A stretch of 64,000 nt of DNA. Origin: Oceanobacillus senegalensis (GTDB lineage Bacteria; Bacillota; Bacilli; Bacillales; Amphibacillaceae). A program made the translations under genes and the position numbers. The notes below the pieces were generated by a model, which was given only the letters and a program-made list of their open reading frames with translations, was not told the DNA's origin and did no database searches. The stretch is from NCBI RefSeq assembly GCF_900176885.1, contig NZ_LT839648.1, forward strand, positions 51,916 through 115,915, in the 5' to 3' direction. This document shows positions 8,875 through 18,531 of the stretch, piece by piece; position 1 is the first letter of the stretch, and each line of letters opens with the position of its first letter.

Positions 8875-10101
8875 TTGGCAAATGAAGAAAGAATCAACCA
8901 TCATATAGAAACATTTAGTCAGTTCACCGCAACACCGAACGAAGGAATGACGAGATATTCCTATAGTCCTGAAGACGTAAAAACACGTACGTATATTAAA
9001 GAAAAAATGGAAGAATACGGTTTAACCGTTAGAGAAGATGGCCTTGGTACTATTTATGGAAAGTTGGAAGGCACATTGGAAAATGCTCCTAGCGTACTCG
9101 TTGGTTCCCATTTTGATAGCGTCCCTCATGGTGGTAATTTTGACGGGACTGCAGGTGTGATTGCTGGACTTGAAGTGGCAGCTTTATTTCAGGAACGAAA
9201 AATCCAACCAACCTATCCACTAGAAGTGATTGCAATGGTTGAGGAGGAAGGTTCCCGTTTTGGTGGAGGTTTGATGGGTTCCCGTGGAATCAATGGATTA
9301 ATCGATGAGGAAGATTTCCATCTGATTCGTGATAAAGACGGCATTTCTGTTGTAGAAGCAATGCAAGAGGCAGGACTCGATTCAACACTTCCTAAACATC
9401 GTAACGCCAAAACGATGAAAGCATTTTTAGAATTGCACATTGAACAGGGACCCATTTTAGAAGAAGAAAATATTTCTATTGGGGTTGTTGACGCTATTGT
9501 TGGCTTGACACAATTGGAAGTGACTGTGGAAGGGAAAGCAGGACATGCGGGTACAACACCGATGGATCGCCGGTCAGATGCGTTGATTACAGCAGCAACG
9601 ATTGTTACCGAATTGCCAAAAATCGTACAAGATGAAAAGAATGGCACCGTCATTACAACGGGTCAGTTTCATGTATATCCAAATGGTGCGAATGTCATTC
9701 CGGATAAAGTCACCTTTACGATTGATCTTCGTTCGGGGGAAGAAGCATCGATTCAGCGTGTGATGGAAAAAGTAGAAGCTCTTATTGCGTCCCATCAAAA
9801 GGGTGGAATGAAAACATCCGTTGAACAGCAATTATATATCCAACCAAAAGAATTAAGTCAAGAGGTCCGTTCCTCCTTAAAGGAATCCACTGAAAAATTA
9901 GGAATTTCTCATATTCCGATGCAAAGTGGGGCTGGTCATGATGCGATGGTCTTTTCTGATTTTACAAAGGCGGGACTTATCTTTATTCCAAGTAAGGATG
10001 GGCTAAGCCATTGTCCAGAGGAGTGGTCGGATATTGAACATTTGGCCCAAGGAGTAGACGTATTATTTGAAACAGCGAAGAAATTAACGGAGGCAGAGTA
10101 A
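8875..10101 (+). CDS. M20-family Zn-dependent hydrolase (N-carbamoyl-L-amino-acid hydrolase/allantoate amidohydrolase type)
   Basis: About 408 residues. I chose TTG at 8875 because GGAGGAG (8860-8866) then lies 8 bases upstream; the GTG at 8866 overlaps that site. The dinuclear-metal motifs of the AmaB/HyuC/AllC group are present: GSHFDSVPHGGNFDGTAGV, EEEGSRFGGGLMGSRG, ELHIEQGPILEEE and SGAGHDAM. The dimerisation domain begins GKAGHAGTTPMDRRSDA. It hydrolyses a carbamoyl group from an amino acid or allantoate. The next gene starts immediately after its stop. Confidence 0.85.
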   Translation: MANEERINHHIETFSQFTATPNEGMTRYSYSPEDVKTRTYIKEKMEEYGLTVREDGLGTIYGKLEGTLENAPSVLVGSHFDSVPHGGNFDGTAGVIAGLEVAALFQERKIQPTYPLEVIAMVEEEGSRFGGGLMGSRGINGLIDEEDFHLIRDKDGISVVEAMQEAGLDSTLPKHRNAKTMKAFLELHIEQGPILEEENISIGVVDAIVGLTQLEVTVEGKAGHAGTTPMDRRSDALITAATIVTELPKIVQDEKNGTVITTGQFHVYPNGANVIPDKVTFTIDLRSGEEASIQRVMEKVEALIASHQKGGMKTSVEQQLYIQPKELSQEVRSSLKESTEKLGISHIPMQSGAGHDAMVFSDFTKAGLIFIPSKDGLSHCPEEWSDIEHLAQGVDVLFETAKKLTEAE

Positions 10102-11277
10102 ATGATTGATGAAGCAATTAAAGCGTATATTAGGGAACATGAAGAAGAGTTAATCGCTACACGTAGAAAATTACACAGTGAACCAGAGCTATCTTGGGAA
10201 GAAGAAAATACGACGGTGTTTCTATGTGAACAGTTGGAGCAGCTCGGTATTCCGTATCGTCGAACAAAGCCTACCGGCGTAATTGCTGAAATCAAGGGTG
10301 GTAAACCAGGAAAAACGGTTGCCCTTCGTGGGGATATGGACGCCTTAACCGTACAAGAAATGAATCAGGATTTAGCCTATAAATCTAAATTTAATGGAAA
10401 AATGCATGCATGTGGTCATGATGCACACACATCGATGCTACTGTTTGCGGCAAAAGCATTACTTCAAGTGAAGGATGAAATCGCTGGGTCCGTTCGACTT
10501 TTATTCCAACCGGCTGAAGAAGTTGCACAAGGAGCCAAAGAAATGATGAAACAAGGCGCGATGGACGGAGTGGATAATGTATTTGGTATTCATATATGGT
10601 CCCAAACTCCAACAAAAAAGATCGTTTGTAATCCTGGTCCAGCTTTCGCTGCGGCAGATATTTTTAAAGTAGAGTTTACTGGAAGAGGAGGCCATGGTGC
10701 CATCCCTCAAGATACCATTGATGCAGCTGTTGTTGCTTCTTCCTTCGTCATGAATGTACAAACGGTTGTATCTAGAACCATCGATCCGCTTCATCCAGCC
10801 GTTTTGACCATTGGAAAAATGGACGTTGGGACAAGATTTAATGTCATTGCAGAAAATGCCGTTATTGAAGGAACCGTTCGTACCTTCGATAGTGAAACGA
10901 GAGATCATATAGAAAGGGAATTGGAGCACTATGCGAATACCGTTGCAAGTCTTTATGGAGCAACGGCTAAAGTAACCTACAATCGAGGAACGGATCCCGT
11001 TATTAATGGGGAAGATAGTGCACTTCTTGTTCAAAAGGTTGCCAAAGAAGCTTTCGGCGAAGATGTCGTTCACGATCAAAAGCCAACGATGGGAGGAGAA
11101 GATTTTGGGTTCTTCCTAGATCAAGCACCTGGAAGCTTCGCCTTAGTCGGCTGTGGAAACGCAGAAAAAGATACACAATGGGCACACCATCATGGAAGAT
11201 TCAATATTGACGAAGATGCACTGAAAACTGGAGCGGAATTATACGCACAATATGCATGGGCTTATTTAAATCAATGA
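10102..11277 (+). CDS. M20D amidohydrolase (N-acyl-amino-acid/hippurate hydrolase type)
   Basis: 391 residues. The ATG follows the previous stop directly, with GGAGG inside the upstream gene. Family motifs are LHSEPELSWEEE, GDMDALTVQE, MHACGHDAHTSMLL, FQPAEEVAQGA and the dimerisation part FTGRGGHGAIPQDTID. The Cys of ACGHD and the His/Glu residues bind the metal pair. It removes acyl groups from amino acids. With the upstream hydrolase and permease it forms a scavenging operon. Confidence 0.88.
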   Translation: MIDEAIKAYIREHEEELIATRRKLHSEPELSWEEENTTVFLCEQLEQLGIPYRRTKPTGVIAEIKGGKPGKTVALRGDMDALTVQEMNQDLAYKSKFNGKMHACGHDAHTSMLLFAAKALLQVKDEIAGSVRLLFQPAEEVAQGAKEMMKQGAMDGVDNVFGIHIWSQTPTKKIVCNPGPAFAAADIFKVEFTGRGGHGAIPQDTIDAAVVASSFVMNVQTVVSRTIDPLHPAVLTIGKMDVGTRFNVIAENAVIEGTVRTFDSETRDHIERELEHYANTVASLYGATAKVTYNRGTDPVINGEDSALLVQKVAKEAFGEDVVHDQKPTMGGEDFGFFLDQAPGSFALVGCGNAEKDTQWAHHHGRFNIDEDALKTGAELYAQYAWAYLNQ

Positions 11278-11352
11278 GGTGTGGCGGAACAAAGGGACAG
11301 GTGGAGACCATTGAAGAGGTTGCTCTCAAAACTCTGACTTATATATATAATA

Positions 11353-11410
11353 ACCCCCCAAGATTTTGGTTTAATAAGTTTACTAAGAAATTAGTACCAA
11401 AATTGGGGGT
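11353..11410. terminator. imperfect inverted repeat downstream of the amidohydrolase operon
   Basis: ACCCCCCAAGATTTTGGT (11353-11370) pairs with ACCAAAATTGGGGGT (11396-11410), with a 3-base bulge and a 25-base loop. A T-rich stretch (ATTCCTCTT) follows. It may end the operon, or it may be a small repeat element. Confidence 0.45.
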
Positions 11411-11619
11411 ATTCCTCTTGTGGGATTTCAGGGGCTTCTAAAAATTAAGGTGTCTAGCGTATTTACATGGGAGTTTGGACAAGACTAGTACAATCCTCAA
11501 TAATTGTTTACCATTCAATTGGTTAATAGGCAGTAATTAACTTTCTTTCAGAGAAGGAGAGACAGGTTCATTGTATAATGGGCCAATGGATCAGATTTCC
11601 ACCACGGATAAAACAGAAG

Positions 11620-11660
11620 AATGGACCGGGAAAACTGTTCCCGGTCCATTTAGCGATTAT
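11620..11660. terminator. bidirectional terminator between convergent operons
   Basis: AATGGACCGGGAA (11620-11632) and TTCCCGGTCCATT (11638-11650) form a perfect 13-bp stem with a 5-base loop. It sits 23 bases beyond the LarA-like gene. A degenerate relative of this block is at 7195-7250. Confidence 0.65.
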
Positions 11661-11672
11661 ATTATTCAATAT

Positions 11673-12932
11673 TCATAATGAAATAATCCTACCACCCTCA
11701 TCAAATTCTAAGTCTCTTGCTGGGCGTAGCTGTTCAAAATGAGAGATATCCTTAATTTTCTTCCATAATGACTCGGACACCTCAATATCATGTAAATCCA
11801 ACGTATTTTTCACCCTAACAATGGTAACGTCGCTTGCCTTTTTTGGTTTCATAAATTGCAGGGCAACATCCACAACCTCTTTATCGGAGGAAAGCGTTAT
11901 AGGTATTTTTGCGAGATGAGGGAAAACAGCTGTGATTAAGTTCATGTACGTATCATGGTAATTAATTTTATCTACTAATCGTTTCGTGGTTAAATCAGCA
12001 TAACCGATTCCACAGGCATTCCCATGTGACTCCATGGTTAAGTCAAACACCCCAATATAGTTGATGTCTGGCTTTTTTGGTTCTTCTTGTCCACGCACAT
12101 AGATACGTCCAATGATATTTGGATCCATCCCTGTTCCACTGATATTTTTACCCATTTCTTCTACTAAGAGTATATCTAAATCATCTGTTGGAAGGCTGGG
12201 CATGAGTTGTTTGGCTTTTACGAGTAAGTCCTTCTCCGTTTCGATGAGATTCTCTGGCTCTATCACTTGACAAATAGCCGTCCTGTCATAAGCATTTTCA
12301 ACCAGTGCAATAGAATAGGAGATTGGCATTTTTTCTAAAATGACCTCTGCCATTTTTGGGATGAGCGTTTTTAAGCCGTAAATCCCATGACTATGGATCG
12401 TACTTGCTCCTTTTTGTTTCCCTAGTCCCACTGTCATCATTTTCAGAATGCCACTTTCTATGTCACTTTTAAAGTTAGTGTGTGGCTTCACGCGATTGAC
12501 AACAATAATAGCATCTGCCTCCGAGGCCGATTTGTCAAAATAGACCGGGATGTCCTTTTCCACCGTTCCAAGTTGCGTGACTTCCATGGAAGAATAGATC
12601 GGAGCACCAATTACTTCTGGTATCAATCCATAGTCACGAAGAATTTGTTCTTGTCCTTTATCCGTAGCCCCACCGTGACTTCCCATTGCAGGAACGAGAA
12701 AGGGAAAAGCACCCCTTTCTTTCACATGCTTGATAACAGTTGTAACAACGTCTACTAGGTTATCTATGCCTCTGCTACCAACTGCAATTGCCACTTTATC
12801 ACCTTGGTGAAGTCGATGTCGAATATGATCCTGACTTAATTGACTACTTAATTCTGCCTTTACATCGTCAATCTTCCTGTTATCAAAGTGTTGACGAATT
12901 TTTACCATTTTCGGATATCTATCCATGACCAT
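11673..12932 (-). CDS. LarA-like (DUF2088) protein
   Basis: 419 residues, ATG with AAAGGGAAG upstream. The region from GDKVAIAVGSRGIDNLVDVV to MGSHGGATDKGQEQIL, then VKPHTNFKSDIESGILKMM and GLGKQKGASTIHSHG, matches the DUF2088 fold of nickel-dependent lactate racemase LarA. Two His and a Lys lie where LarA binds the pincer cofactor (inferred by alignment from memory). It differs from LarA in the C-terminal half, so the substrate is probably another 2-hydroxy acid. It lies 24 bases after an Nramp-related transporter. No larB/C/E cofactor genes are in view. Confidence 0.7.
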   Translation of the reverse strand: MVMDRYPKMVKIRQHFDNRKIDDVKAELSSQLSQDHIRHRLHQGDKVAIAVGSRGIDNLVDVVTTVIKHVKERGAFPFLVPAMGSHGGATDKGQEQILRDYGLIPEVIGAPIYSSMEVTQLGTVEKDIPVYFDKSASEADAIIVVNRVKPHTNFKSDIESGILKMMTVGLGKQKGASTIHSHGIYGLKTLIPKMAEVILEKMPISYSIALVENAYDRTAICQVIEPENLIETEKDLLVKAKQLMPSLPTDDLDILLVEEMGKNISGTGMDPNIIGRIYVRGQEEPKKPDINYIGVFDLTMESHGNACGIGYADLTTKRLVDKINYHDTYMNLITAVFPHLAKIPITLSSDKEVVDVALQFMKPKKASDVTIVRVKNTLDLHDIEVSESLWKKIKDISHFEQLRPARDLEFDEGGRIISL

Positions 12933-12956
12933 CTTCCCTTTCTGATCCTTAAAATG

Positions 12957-14315
12957 TTAAAATAACTCTCCAACAAACCATAATGCTGAGAATAAAATAA
13001 AACAGATAACCAGGATAACCTTCACACCAGTATGCATTTGATAACCTTTAGGAACTTGACTATTTAAGTAAAGTAAAGCCACCCCATATAAAGGGAATAA
13101 TAGGCTTAATGCTGCACCACCAACTGTAATGAGTAACGTTGGGGCACTTACAAAGTTGTAAAAAATAATCCAAGAGAAGACGATGATGATAGCTGAGATG
13201 GAATAGGTTTTCTTAAATTGTGCTTTGGAAGTGGTTTCTCTTGTTGAAAATTCCCTTTTTAAATCAACCACCATTCTAGCAGCACCATCGGCAATAGCTA
13301 ATGCTGTGGAGAACAGTCCGGCAAATGCCCCTGCCATAAATAAATAATAGTAGTGCGGACCCAATACTTCGGTGAAAATAACAGAGATTTGTTCCACAAC
13401 ATGAACCCCGTCTGGGACTGTGTTGGCACTTTTTAAGATAATGGCACCGGTAATAAAGAAGGCAAGCGTAATAACGAAAGTAAGTAAAACCCCAAGCCAG
13501 GTATCTAGCTTCAGAACACTGAGCCATGCCTTTAATCTCTCTTTTTTCTGTGTGGCACTATCACCATCAACATATGCATGTTTTACGTATCCCTTACTGA
13601 TGATCCAAGTAGAATAAAAGATTAATTCGACACCCGCTCCAATCGTTCCTAAAACAGCCAAAGACATGAGAACGGATCCCTCTGGTAATTGAAACGTCAT
13701 TCCACTAAACAAGTCTGCCATGGAATAGGAATATTGATCACTTTGAGGCAATGCAATGAATGCAATGTAAAGCATAATGAGTGTTAATCCTGCAATAACC
13801 AACATCATAAGCTTTTCAATGAGGCTATAAATATTCCATTTAGGTACATAGATTCCAATTAATAAAATACCCAAAATTACTAGATTGGTCAGAATACTCC
13901 AAGTCGAAGCAGATATGGATGGAAATAGGGATTGTAAAAGCCCGCCTACCGTTCCACCAACCCCTGCAATAATAACTAGTACGACCACAGCCAATAGAGC
14001 TAGGAAAATATATAAAAACCAGGACTTTCCAAATAGTTTGGGCCCAGGTATGTCAGCAAATCCTTCTGTGATAGACTTCTTTGTCATGAGGGAGTACCTT
14101 CCGATTTCTTGCTGAATAAATCCCTTCAGAAAGACGCCCCAGAAAATTACCCATAGAACCACTAACCCTGCGATGGCACCAAGTCTTGTAGCGTTGATAA
14201 TTTCTCCACTTCCAACCGCAGCTGCGGCAACAATAAAACTCGGACCAATCCAACGCAATTTTTGTGAAAGTTTCTTAGGTATTCCTTGTCCATTTTTCCC
14301 TTCATCTACACTCAC
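12957..14315 (-). CDS. Nramp-related membrane transporter
   Basis: 452 residues, GTG start with AAGGGGG upstream. About eleven membrane segments; the first reads GPSFIVAAAAVGSGEIINAT. In metal-carrying Nramp proteins this helix has DPGN, and helix 6 has the metal-binding MPH; here these are VGSGE and GAGVELIFYS. It therefore belongs to the wider Nramp/APC-like group but is unlikely to carry manganese or iron in the standard way. Its pairing with a LarA-like gene hints at a 2-hydroxy acid or its metal complex. Confidence 0.75.
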   Translation of the reverse strand: MSVDEGKNGQGIPKKLSQKLRWIGPSFIVAAAAVGSGEIINATRLGAIAGLVVLWVIFWGVFLKGFIQQEIGRYSLMTKKSITEGFADIPGPKLFGKSWFLYIFLALLAVVVLVIIAGVGGTVGGLLQSLFPSISASTWSILTNLVILGILLIGIYVPKWNIYSLIEKLMMLVIAGLTLIMLYIAFIALPQSDQYSYSMADLFSGMTFQLPEGSVLMSLAVLGTIGAGVELIFYSTWIISKGYVKHAYVDGDSATQKKERLKAWLSVLKLDTWLGVLLTFVITLAFFITGAIILKSANTVPDGVHVVEQISVIFTEVLGPHYYYLFMAGAFAGLFSTALAIADGAARMVVDLKREFSTRETTSKAQFKKTYSISAIIIVFSWIIFYNFVSAPTLLITVGGAALSLLFPLYGVALLYLNSQVPKGYQMHTGVKVILVICFILFSALWFVGELF

Positions 14316-15054
14316 TTCTCATTCCCCCTTACCCCTTTTCACTACAAATGATTATGTTTGGATAAACTCTGAAGTTATGTAGTATTAAATTTACTATTAT
14401 GTAAAGTTTATAGAGTTAACGGGGGATATATGACAAGTTGTTTTGGATGGGGGGATATTAAGTGATATGGAAGGTATCGTAAAGGGCTCTTGAAGGGGGA
14501 ATCAATTGTGAGTTGGCTGAATCTAGTAGATAGACACTGTTCACATGAAATAAACAAGAGGAAGGGAGAAAAGATACAATAAAAATTACGTTGTTATTGA
14601 GTTCGAACTAAAAGGTTTCGGCACAGCAGGCCTTTATGTTACTGGAATTCTAATGGAATGGGAGAGTGTACTCGGATAGGAATTAGTTATAGAAGCAATG
14701 AAGCAAGTGTAGGAGGAATAAATCAACCGGCTACACCCCCCAGCGCGTTAAAGTGATTGATTTAAGTAGTCTTGTGGGAAAATTTCAGCAAGGCTTTTTT
14801 GTTCTATTTAATTTAATAATGTAGATATAAGGGGCTAAGGAAATTGTCTGATCTCCAAAGAAACTGAAACAAAAAATATAGACTAAAATGTTAGGAGCCA
14901 TGGATGGGTTGAACCTCAAGGTAAGTTCATACAAAAAAAGAACTTCGTCCAAATATAAATAAATCACAATAACTATACTTAATATTGTGTATAAAGTGAA
15001 TTTTCTTAAAAATCATTGATAAAGATTAAATTATGTGTTAAGTTCTTTATAGAG
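14316..15054. other. long intergenic region
   Basis: No convincing gene. It holds the upstream region of the leftward transporter operon, a 'CGTTAAAGTG' dispersed repeat with terminator-like hairpin near 14735-14801, and degenerate sequence. Confidence 0.5.
14735..14801 (+). repeat. dispersed repeat carrying a hairpin with T-tract
   Basis: A C-run and GCGCGTTAAAGTG are followed by AGTCTTGT (14768-14775) and GCAAGGCT (14788-14795), which pair with two G-U wobbles, then TTTTTTG. The hairpin resembles those in the leaders before the LXG fragments at 28878, 30310, 31877 and 48345. Confidence 0.5.
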
Positions 15055-15069
15055 CGGAATACTATTCCG
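15055..15069. promoter_or_regulatory. palindromic operator, probably for the IclR regulator
   Basis: CGGAATACTATTCCG is a perfect 15-base palindrome about 110 bases upstream of the cupin start. IclR-family sites commonly have GGAA...TTCC half-sites of this kind, and an IclR gene lies in the same operon. The link is inference. Confidence 0.55.
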
Positions 15070-15179
15070 AATAGTGGGATGATTTAAATGGTATTAATCT
15101 AACGGGTTAATGTAAGCGCAATCAATTGGAGTGGTATTTCTTTGTATGGGAAACAAGAAAAGAAAGGGGTTATGCAAAG

Positions 15180-15533
15180 ATGGTGTATTGGAAAAACGTT
15201 AAAGAGGTAGGAACTTATTCGCCACCTGGTCATGAGGGGACATATAATCGTCGACTGGTAGGGCCACAGGAGGGCATTGAAAATGCTGAAGTTATTATTG
15301 GAGAAATGGAACCCAACGGCTTGGCTGATCCGCATTTTCATGACGAAATTGAACAAATTATGTACATTTTAAATGGTAATGCGCGCGTTATCATTGAGGG
15401 GGAAGAAGCAATACTATCAGTTGGAGATGTTATTTGGATTCCCAAAAGAGCTATGCATGAAGTAATAAATGTTGGGGATACAAACTTGCGATTTGTACTT
15501 ATCTATTCTCCGCAAAAAGTTAAATCATCTTAA
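15180..15533 (+). CDS. small cupin-domain protein
   Basis: 117 residues from ATG 15180, chosen because AAAGGGG lies 10 bases upstream; the longer TTG-initiated frame has no such site. The two cupin motifs are present: GLADPHFHDEIEQIMYILNG (metal-binding His/Glu set) and GDVIWIPKRAMHEVIN. It could bind a metal and a small acid. As first gene of a TRAP/CoA-enzyme operon it may be a sensor or an isomerase of the substrate. Confidence 0.8.
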   Translation: MVYWKNVKEVGTYSPPGHEGTYNRRLVGPQEGIENAEVIIGEMEPNGLADPHFHDEIEQIMYILNGNARVIIEGEEAILSVGDVIWIPKRAMHEVINVGDTNLRFVLIYSPQKVKSS

Positions 15534-15573
15534 TGCAATAATATAAGGATTTTTAATACGAGGAGGGAGCTAT

Positions 15574-16626
15574 ATGAAAAAAGCTTGGTTATTTTTTCTA
15601 ACATTAATTACATTAGTTATTACCTCTGCTTGCGGAAATGAAACAAGCGGAACGGAAAACTCAGGAAATGATGGTAATGAGGATGGGGAAACTATAAAAC
15701 TTAAAATTGCAGATTCTTTTCCAACTTCGAACTATCTTTCTTCGGAAGGTACCGTGTTTTTTATGAATAGAGTAAATGAGTTGACTAATGGAGAGGTTGA
15801 ATTTGAGCATTATCCAGCAGAACAGATTGGAAAAGCAGATAGTTATCTTGATTTGACTTTGTCTAAGACAATAGATATTGGTTACACCTCATATGCAACT
15901 GACCGCCTACCTTTGACAGAGGTAGCAACATTACCTGGCGCTTATAGTACTTCAGTAGAAGGATCCTCAATCATATGGCAATTAGTAAAAGATTATTTGT
16001 TAGAAGAGGAATACTTAAAAAATGATGTTCGTCCATTATTTGCAGTTGCTTTACCTCAATATCAATATGTTACAGCTGAGAAGCCAATTAATTCGCTAGA
16101 TGATATAAAAGGAACAAAAGCTCGTGTGACTGGAACAATGGAGCTAGCTTTTGATGAACTTGGAGCATCACCCGTTTTCATGCCTGCTTCAGAAGCCTAT
16201 ACTGCTTTGGAACGTAATACAGTAGATGGGGTTACTTTTCCTTTTACGAGCCTTGAACCTTACCAAATTGATTCTATTGCAAACTATTCTACAAAAGGAG
16301 CAAATTTGGGTAGCTTTACAGTAGTCTATTCTATTAACGAAGAGGTATATCAATCTCTTCCAGATGATGTAAAAGAGGCGTTTGCTCAGGCTGGGGACGA
16401 AACAGTTGAGCACCTCTCTCAATTTCTTGATCAGAAGAATGAAGAATTAGCGGAGGAGTTTTCTTCAGATATTGAATTTTATGAACTAAGTGAAGAAGAA
16501 TCTGCCGAATGGGATGAAGCGCTTGAACCTGTTTGGGATCGTTGGGCGGAGGATTTAGAAAAACGAGGATTCAATGCTAATGAGACGATAGAAAAATATC
16601 GAGAAATACAAGAAAGTTTAAACTAA
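15574..16626 (+). CDS. TRAP transporter substrate-binding lipoprotein (DctP family)
   Basis: 350 residues, GGAGGGAG before the ATG. The signal peptide ends in a lipobox (VITSAC, Cys at about residue 20) followed by a Gly/Asn/Glu-rich linker, so it is anchored outside the cell membrane. The mature part has DctP features: GEVEFEHYPAEQIGKADSYL, KARVTGTMELAFDELGASPV and YTALERNTVDGVTFP, where the Arg of KARVTG would hold a carboxylate. It delivers an organic acid to the two membrane subunits downstream. Confidence 0.9.
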   Translation: MKKAWLFFLTLITLVITSACGNETSGTENSGNDGNEDGETIKLKIADSFPTSNYLSSEGTVFFMNRVNELTNGEVEFEHYPAEQIGKADSYLDLTLSKTIDIGYTSYATDRLPLTEVATLPGAYSTSVEGSSIIWQLVKDYLLEEEYLKNDVRPLFAVALPQYQYVTAEKPINSLDDIKGTKARVTGTMELAFDELGASPVFMPASEAYTALERNTVDGVTFPFTSLEPYQIDSIANYSTKGANLGSFTVVYSINEEVYQSLPDDVKEAFAQAGDETVEHLSQFLDQKNEELAEEFSSDIEFYELSEEESAEWDEALEPVWDRWAEDLEKRGFNANETIEKYREIQESLN

Positions 16627-16638
16627 TTTTAAACGGGG

Positions 16639-16664
16639 CTATCAATATGATTTTATATTGATAG
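16639..16664 (+). promoter_or_regulatory. intercistronic stem-loop after dctP
   Basis: CTATCAATAT and ATATTGATAG form a perfect 10-bp stem with a 6-base loop in the 60-base gap before dctQ. There is no strong T-run. Such structures often stabilise the upstream message so that the binding protein is made in excess; that role here is inference. Confidence 0.55.
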
Positions 16665-16687
16665 TCTCCGAACTTAAAGGGTGGTGA

Positions 16688-17200
16688 ATGAAAATGGGCA
16701 TCATCAATAAAGGATTTACAAAACTAGAAAACTTTTTTTTAAGGTTTTCACAATTAGCTCTTGTAATAATGATGATATTAACAAGTTTAGATGCGCTAAG
16801 TCGTTATATTTTTAGTCAATCCATTATAGGAGCATATGAAATAACAGAGATGTACTTAATGGTAATACTTGTTTTTTTAAGTATGAGTTATGTTCAAAAA
16901 ATTGATGGACATATTCGTCTCGATATTTTGTTTGAACGCTTACCAAGTCGATTACAGGATACTTTAAATATTGTATATTATCTTTTAGGAGCTTTATTAA
17001 TGGGGTTTATAGGTTATCAGGGATTACTCATGAGCTTGAACGCTTGGCAAAATAATTTAGTTATGTCGGGACTTATTAACTTTCCGCTATGGCTATCCTA
17101 TATTTGGGTTCCTATAGGTTCTTTTCTTATTATGATTCGGCAGATTATACTATCCATAATGCTTATATTGGGAATTCCGAAGGAAGAGGTGGATAATTAA
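16688..17200 (+). CDS. TRAP transporter small membrane subunit (DctQ family)
   Basis: 170 residues with four hydrophobic segments (about 18-40, 55-72, 90-115, 130-155). Family features include the SRYIFSQSIIGAYEITE region. Its stop overlaps the ATG of the large subunit (TAATG). It couples the binding protein to the Na+-driven permease. Confidence 0.85.
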   Translation: MKMGIINKGFTKLENFFLRFSQLALVIMMILTSLDALSRYIFSQSIIGAYEITEMYLMVILVFLSMSYVQKIDGHIRLDILFERLPSRLQDTLNIVYYLLGALLMGFIGYQGLLMSLNAWQNNLVMSGLINFPLWLSYIWVPIGSFLIMIRQIILSIMLILGIPKEEVDN

Positions 17201-18492
17201 TGGCTGTTATTTTACCACTAATTTGTTTAATTGTGTTTCTTGCCTTCGGTATGCCGATAGCTTTTGCGTTAGGGCTTTCAGGTTCTATTGGATTGATTCT
17301 GTTTAGTGGTTGGGATTCTTTTTTGGGAATTCTGCAAACCACACCATATGACAGTGTTAAAAGTTTTTTGATGAGTGCTATTCCGATGTTTATTCTTATG
17401 GCATCGTTTATGACGGTAAGTGGTATTATGAAAGACCTATTTGAAGCTGCTTATAAATGGCTCGGCAAATTACCAGGCGGCCTTGGAATTACCACTGTTT
17501 TCGCAGGGGCGATGATGGGTGCGGTTTCAGGTTCGAGTCAGGCTGCAGCAGCTGCAATGGCAAAAGCAGTTACTCCTGAAATGGAAAAATATAAATATAA
17601 TACAGCATTTACAATGGGAGTCATAAGTATTGCTGGTACCCTCTCCGTTATGATTCCCCCAAGTATCATTCTTATTCTCTATGGTATTTTAACTGAAACA
17701 GGAGTTGGTTCACTCCTTATTGCTGGGATTATACCAGGAATTCTTACAGCATTTGGTTACATTATTGTCATTATAACTTGGGTTAAAATGAAGCCAGAGA
17801 TTGCCCCTAAAATCGATATTGAGCTTACTATAAAAGAAAAAATTAAGTCGTTAAAAAATATTTGGCCTATGCTTCTAATAATTATTGCAGTTATTGGGGG
17901 GATTTACAGTGGGATTGTCACAGCAACTGAAGCGGGAGCGCTGGGTGCTTTTATTACTTTAGCAGTTGTTTTTCTAATGCGACGGATAAATTTTAAACAA
18001 TTTGGCTTAGCATTAAATGATACGATTAAGTCGACTACAATGATTATGACCATTATTATTGGTGCTCATATTTTTAGTTATTATTTAACAATGACTCAGG
18101 TAACACAAAATATTGTCATGATGATAGAGGGGTTAGAAGTATCGAGGTACTTCGTTTTAGCTATCATCATTGTTATTTATTTAATCCTCGGTTTCTTCAT
18201 GGATCAAATAGCAATACTTATTTTAACCTTGCCGCTAACCTTTCCTATTATTATGACCCTTGGGTTTAATCCAGTTTGGTTTGGAATTGTAGTTGCCAAA
18301 ACGGTAGAAATTGGTCTTGTAACTCCCCCGGTAGGAATGAATATCTTTGTTGCTACAGGTGCAGCAGGAGTGAGGACGGCCGAGGGTTTTAAAGGAGTAA
18401 AATGGTTTGTTCTAATGGATCTATTAATTCTTATAATATTACTTCTTATGCCATTTATTAGTTTGTGGCTTCCTGGATTAATGATGAAATGA
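17200..18492 (+). CDS. TRAP transporter large permease subunit (DctM family)
   Basis: 430 residues, about 12 membrane segments. Family signatures are FGMPIAFALGLSG, MMGAVSGSSQAAAAAMAKA, SVMIPPSIILILYG, ATEAGALGAFITL and VGLVTPPVGMNIFV-type text near the end. It forms the transport channel of the TRAP system with the two preceding gene products. Confidence 0.93.
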   Translation: MAVILPLICLIVFLAFGMPIAFALGLSGSIGLILFSGWDSFLGILQTTPYDSVKSFLMSAIPMFILMASFMTVSGIMKDLFEAAYKWLGKLPGGLGITTVFAGAMMGAVSGSSQAAAAAMAKAVTPEMEKYKYNTAFTMGVISIAGTLSVMIPPSIILILYGILTETGVGSLLIAGIIPGILTAFGYIIVIITWVKMKPEIAPKIDIELTIKEKIKSLKNIWPMLLIIIAVIGGIYSGIVTATEAGALGAFITLAVVFLMRRINFKQFGLALNDTIKSTTMIMTIIIGAHIFSYYLTMTQVTQNIVMMIEGLEVSRYFVLAIIIVIYLILGFFMDQIAILILTLPLTFPIIMTLGFNPVWFGIVVAKTVEIGLVTPPVGMNIFVATGAAGVRTAEGFKGVKWFVLMDLLILIILLLMPFISLWLPGLMMK

Positions 18493-18531
18493 AATATTGT
18501 AACGGACTTCACTTAGATAGGATGATGAGAA

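Noticed and set aside
9213..9653. Long open frame on the minus strand inside the M20 hydrolase gene
   Set aside because: It is antisense to a well-conserved enzyme, has no ribosome-binding site and reads as low-complexity Ser/Pro/Ile text typical of a shadow frame. The same applies to 9574-9831, 9936-10295 and 10501-11079.
11256..11441. 61-codon frame after the amidohydrolase
   Set aside because: It overlaps the end of the enzyme gene, has no conserved look and runs through the hairpin at 11353-11410.
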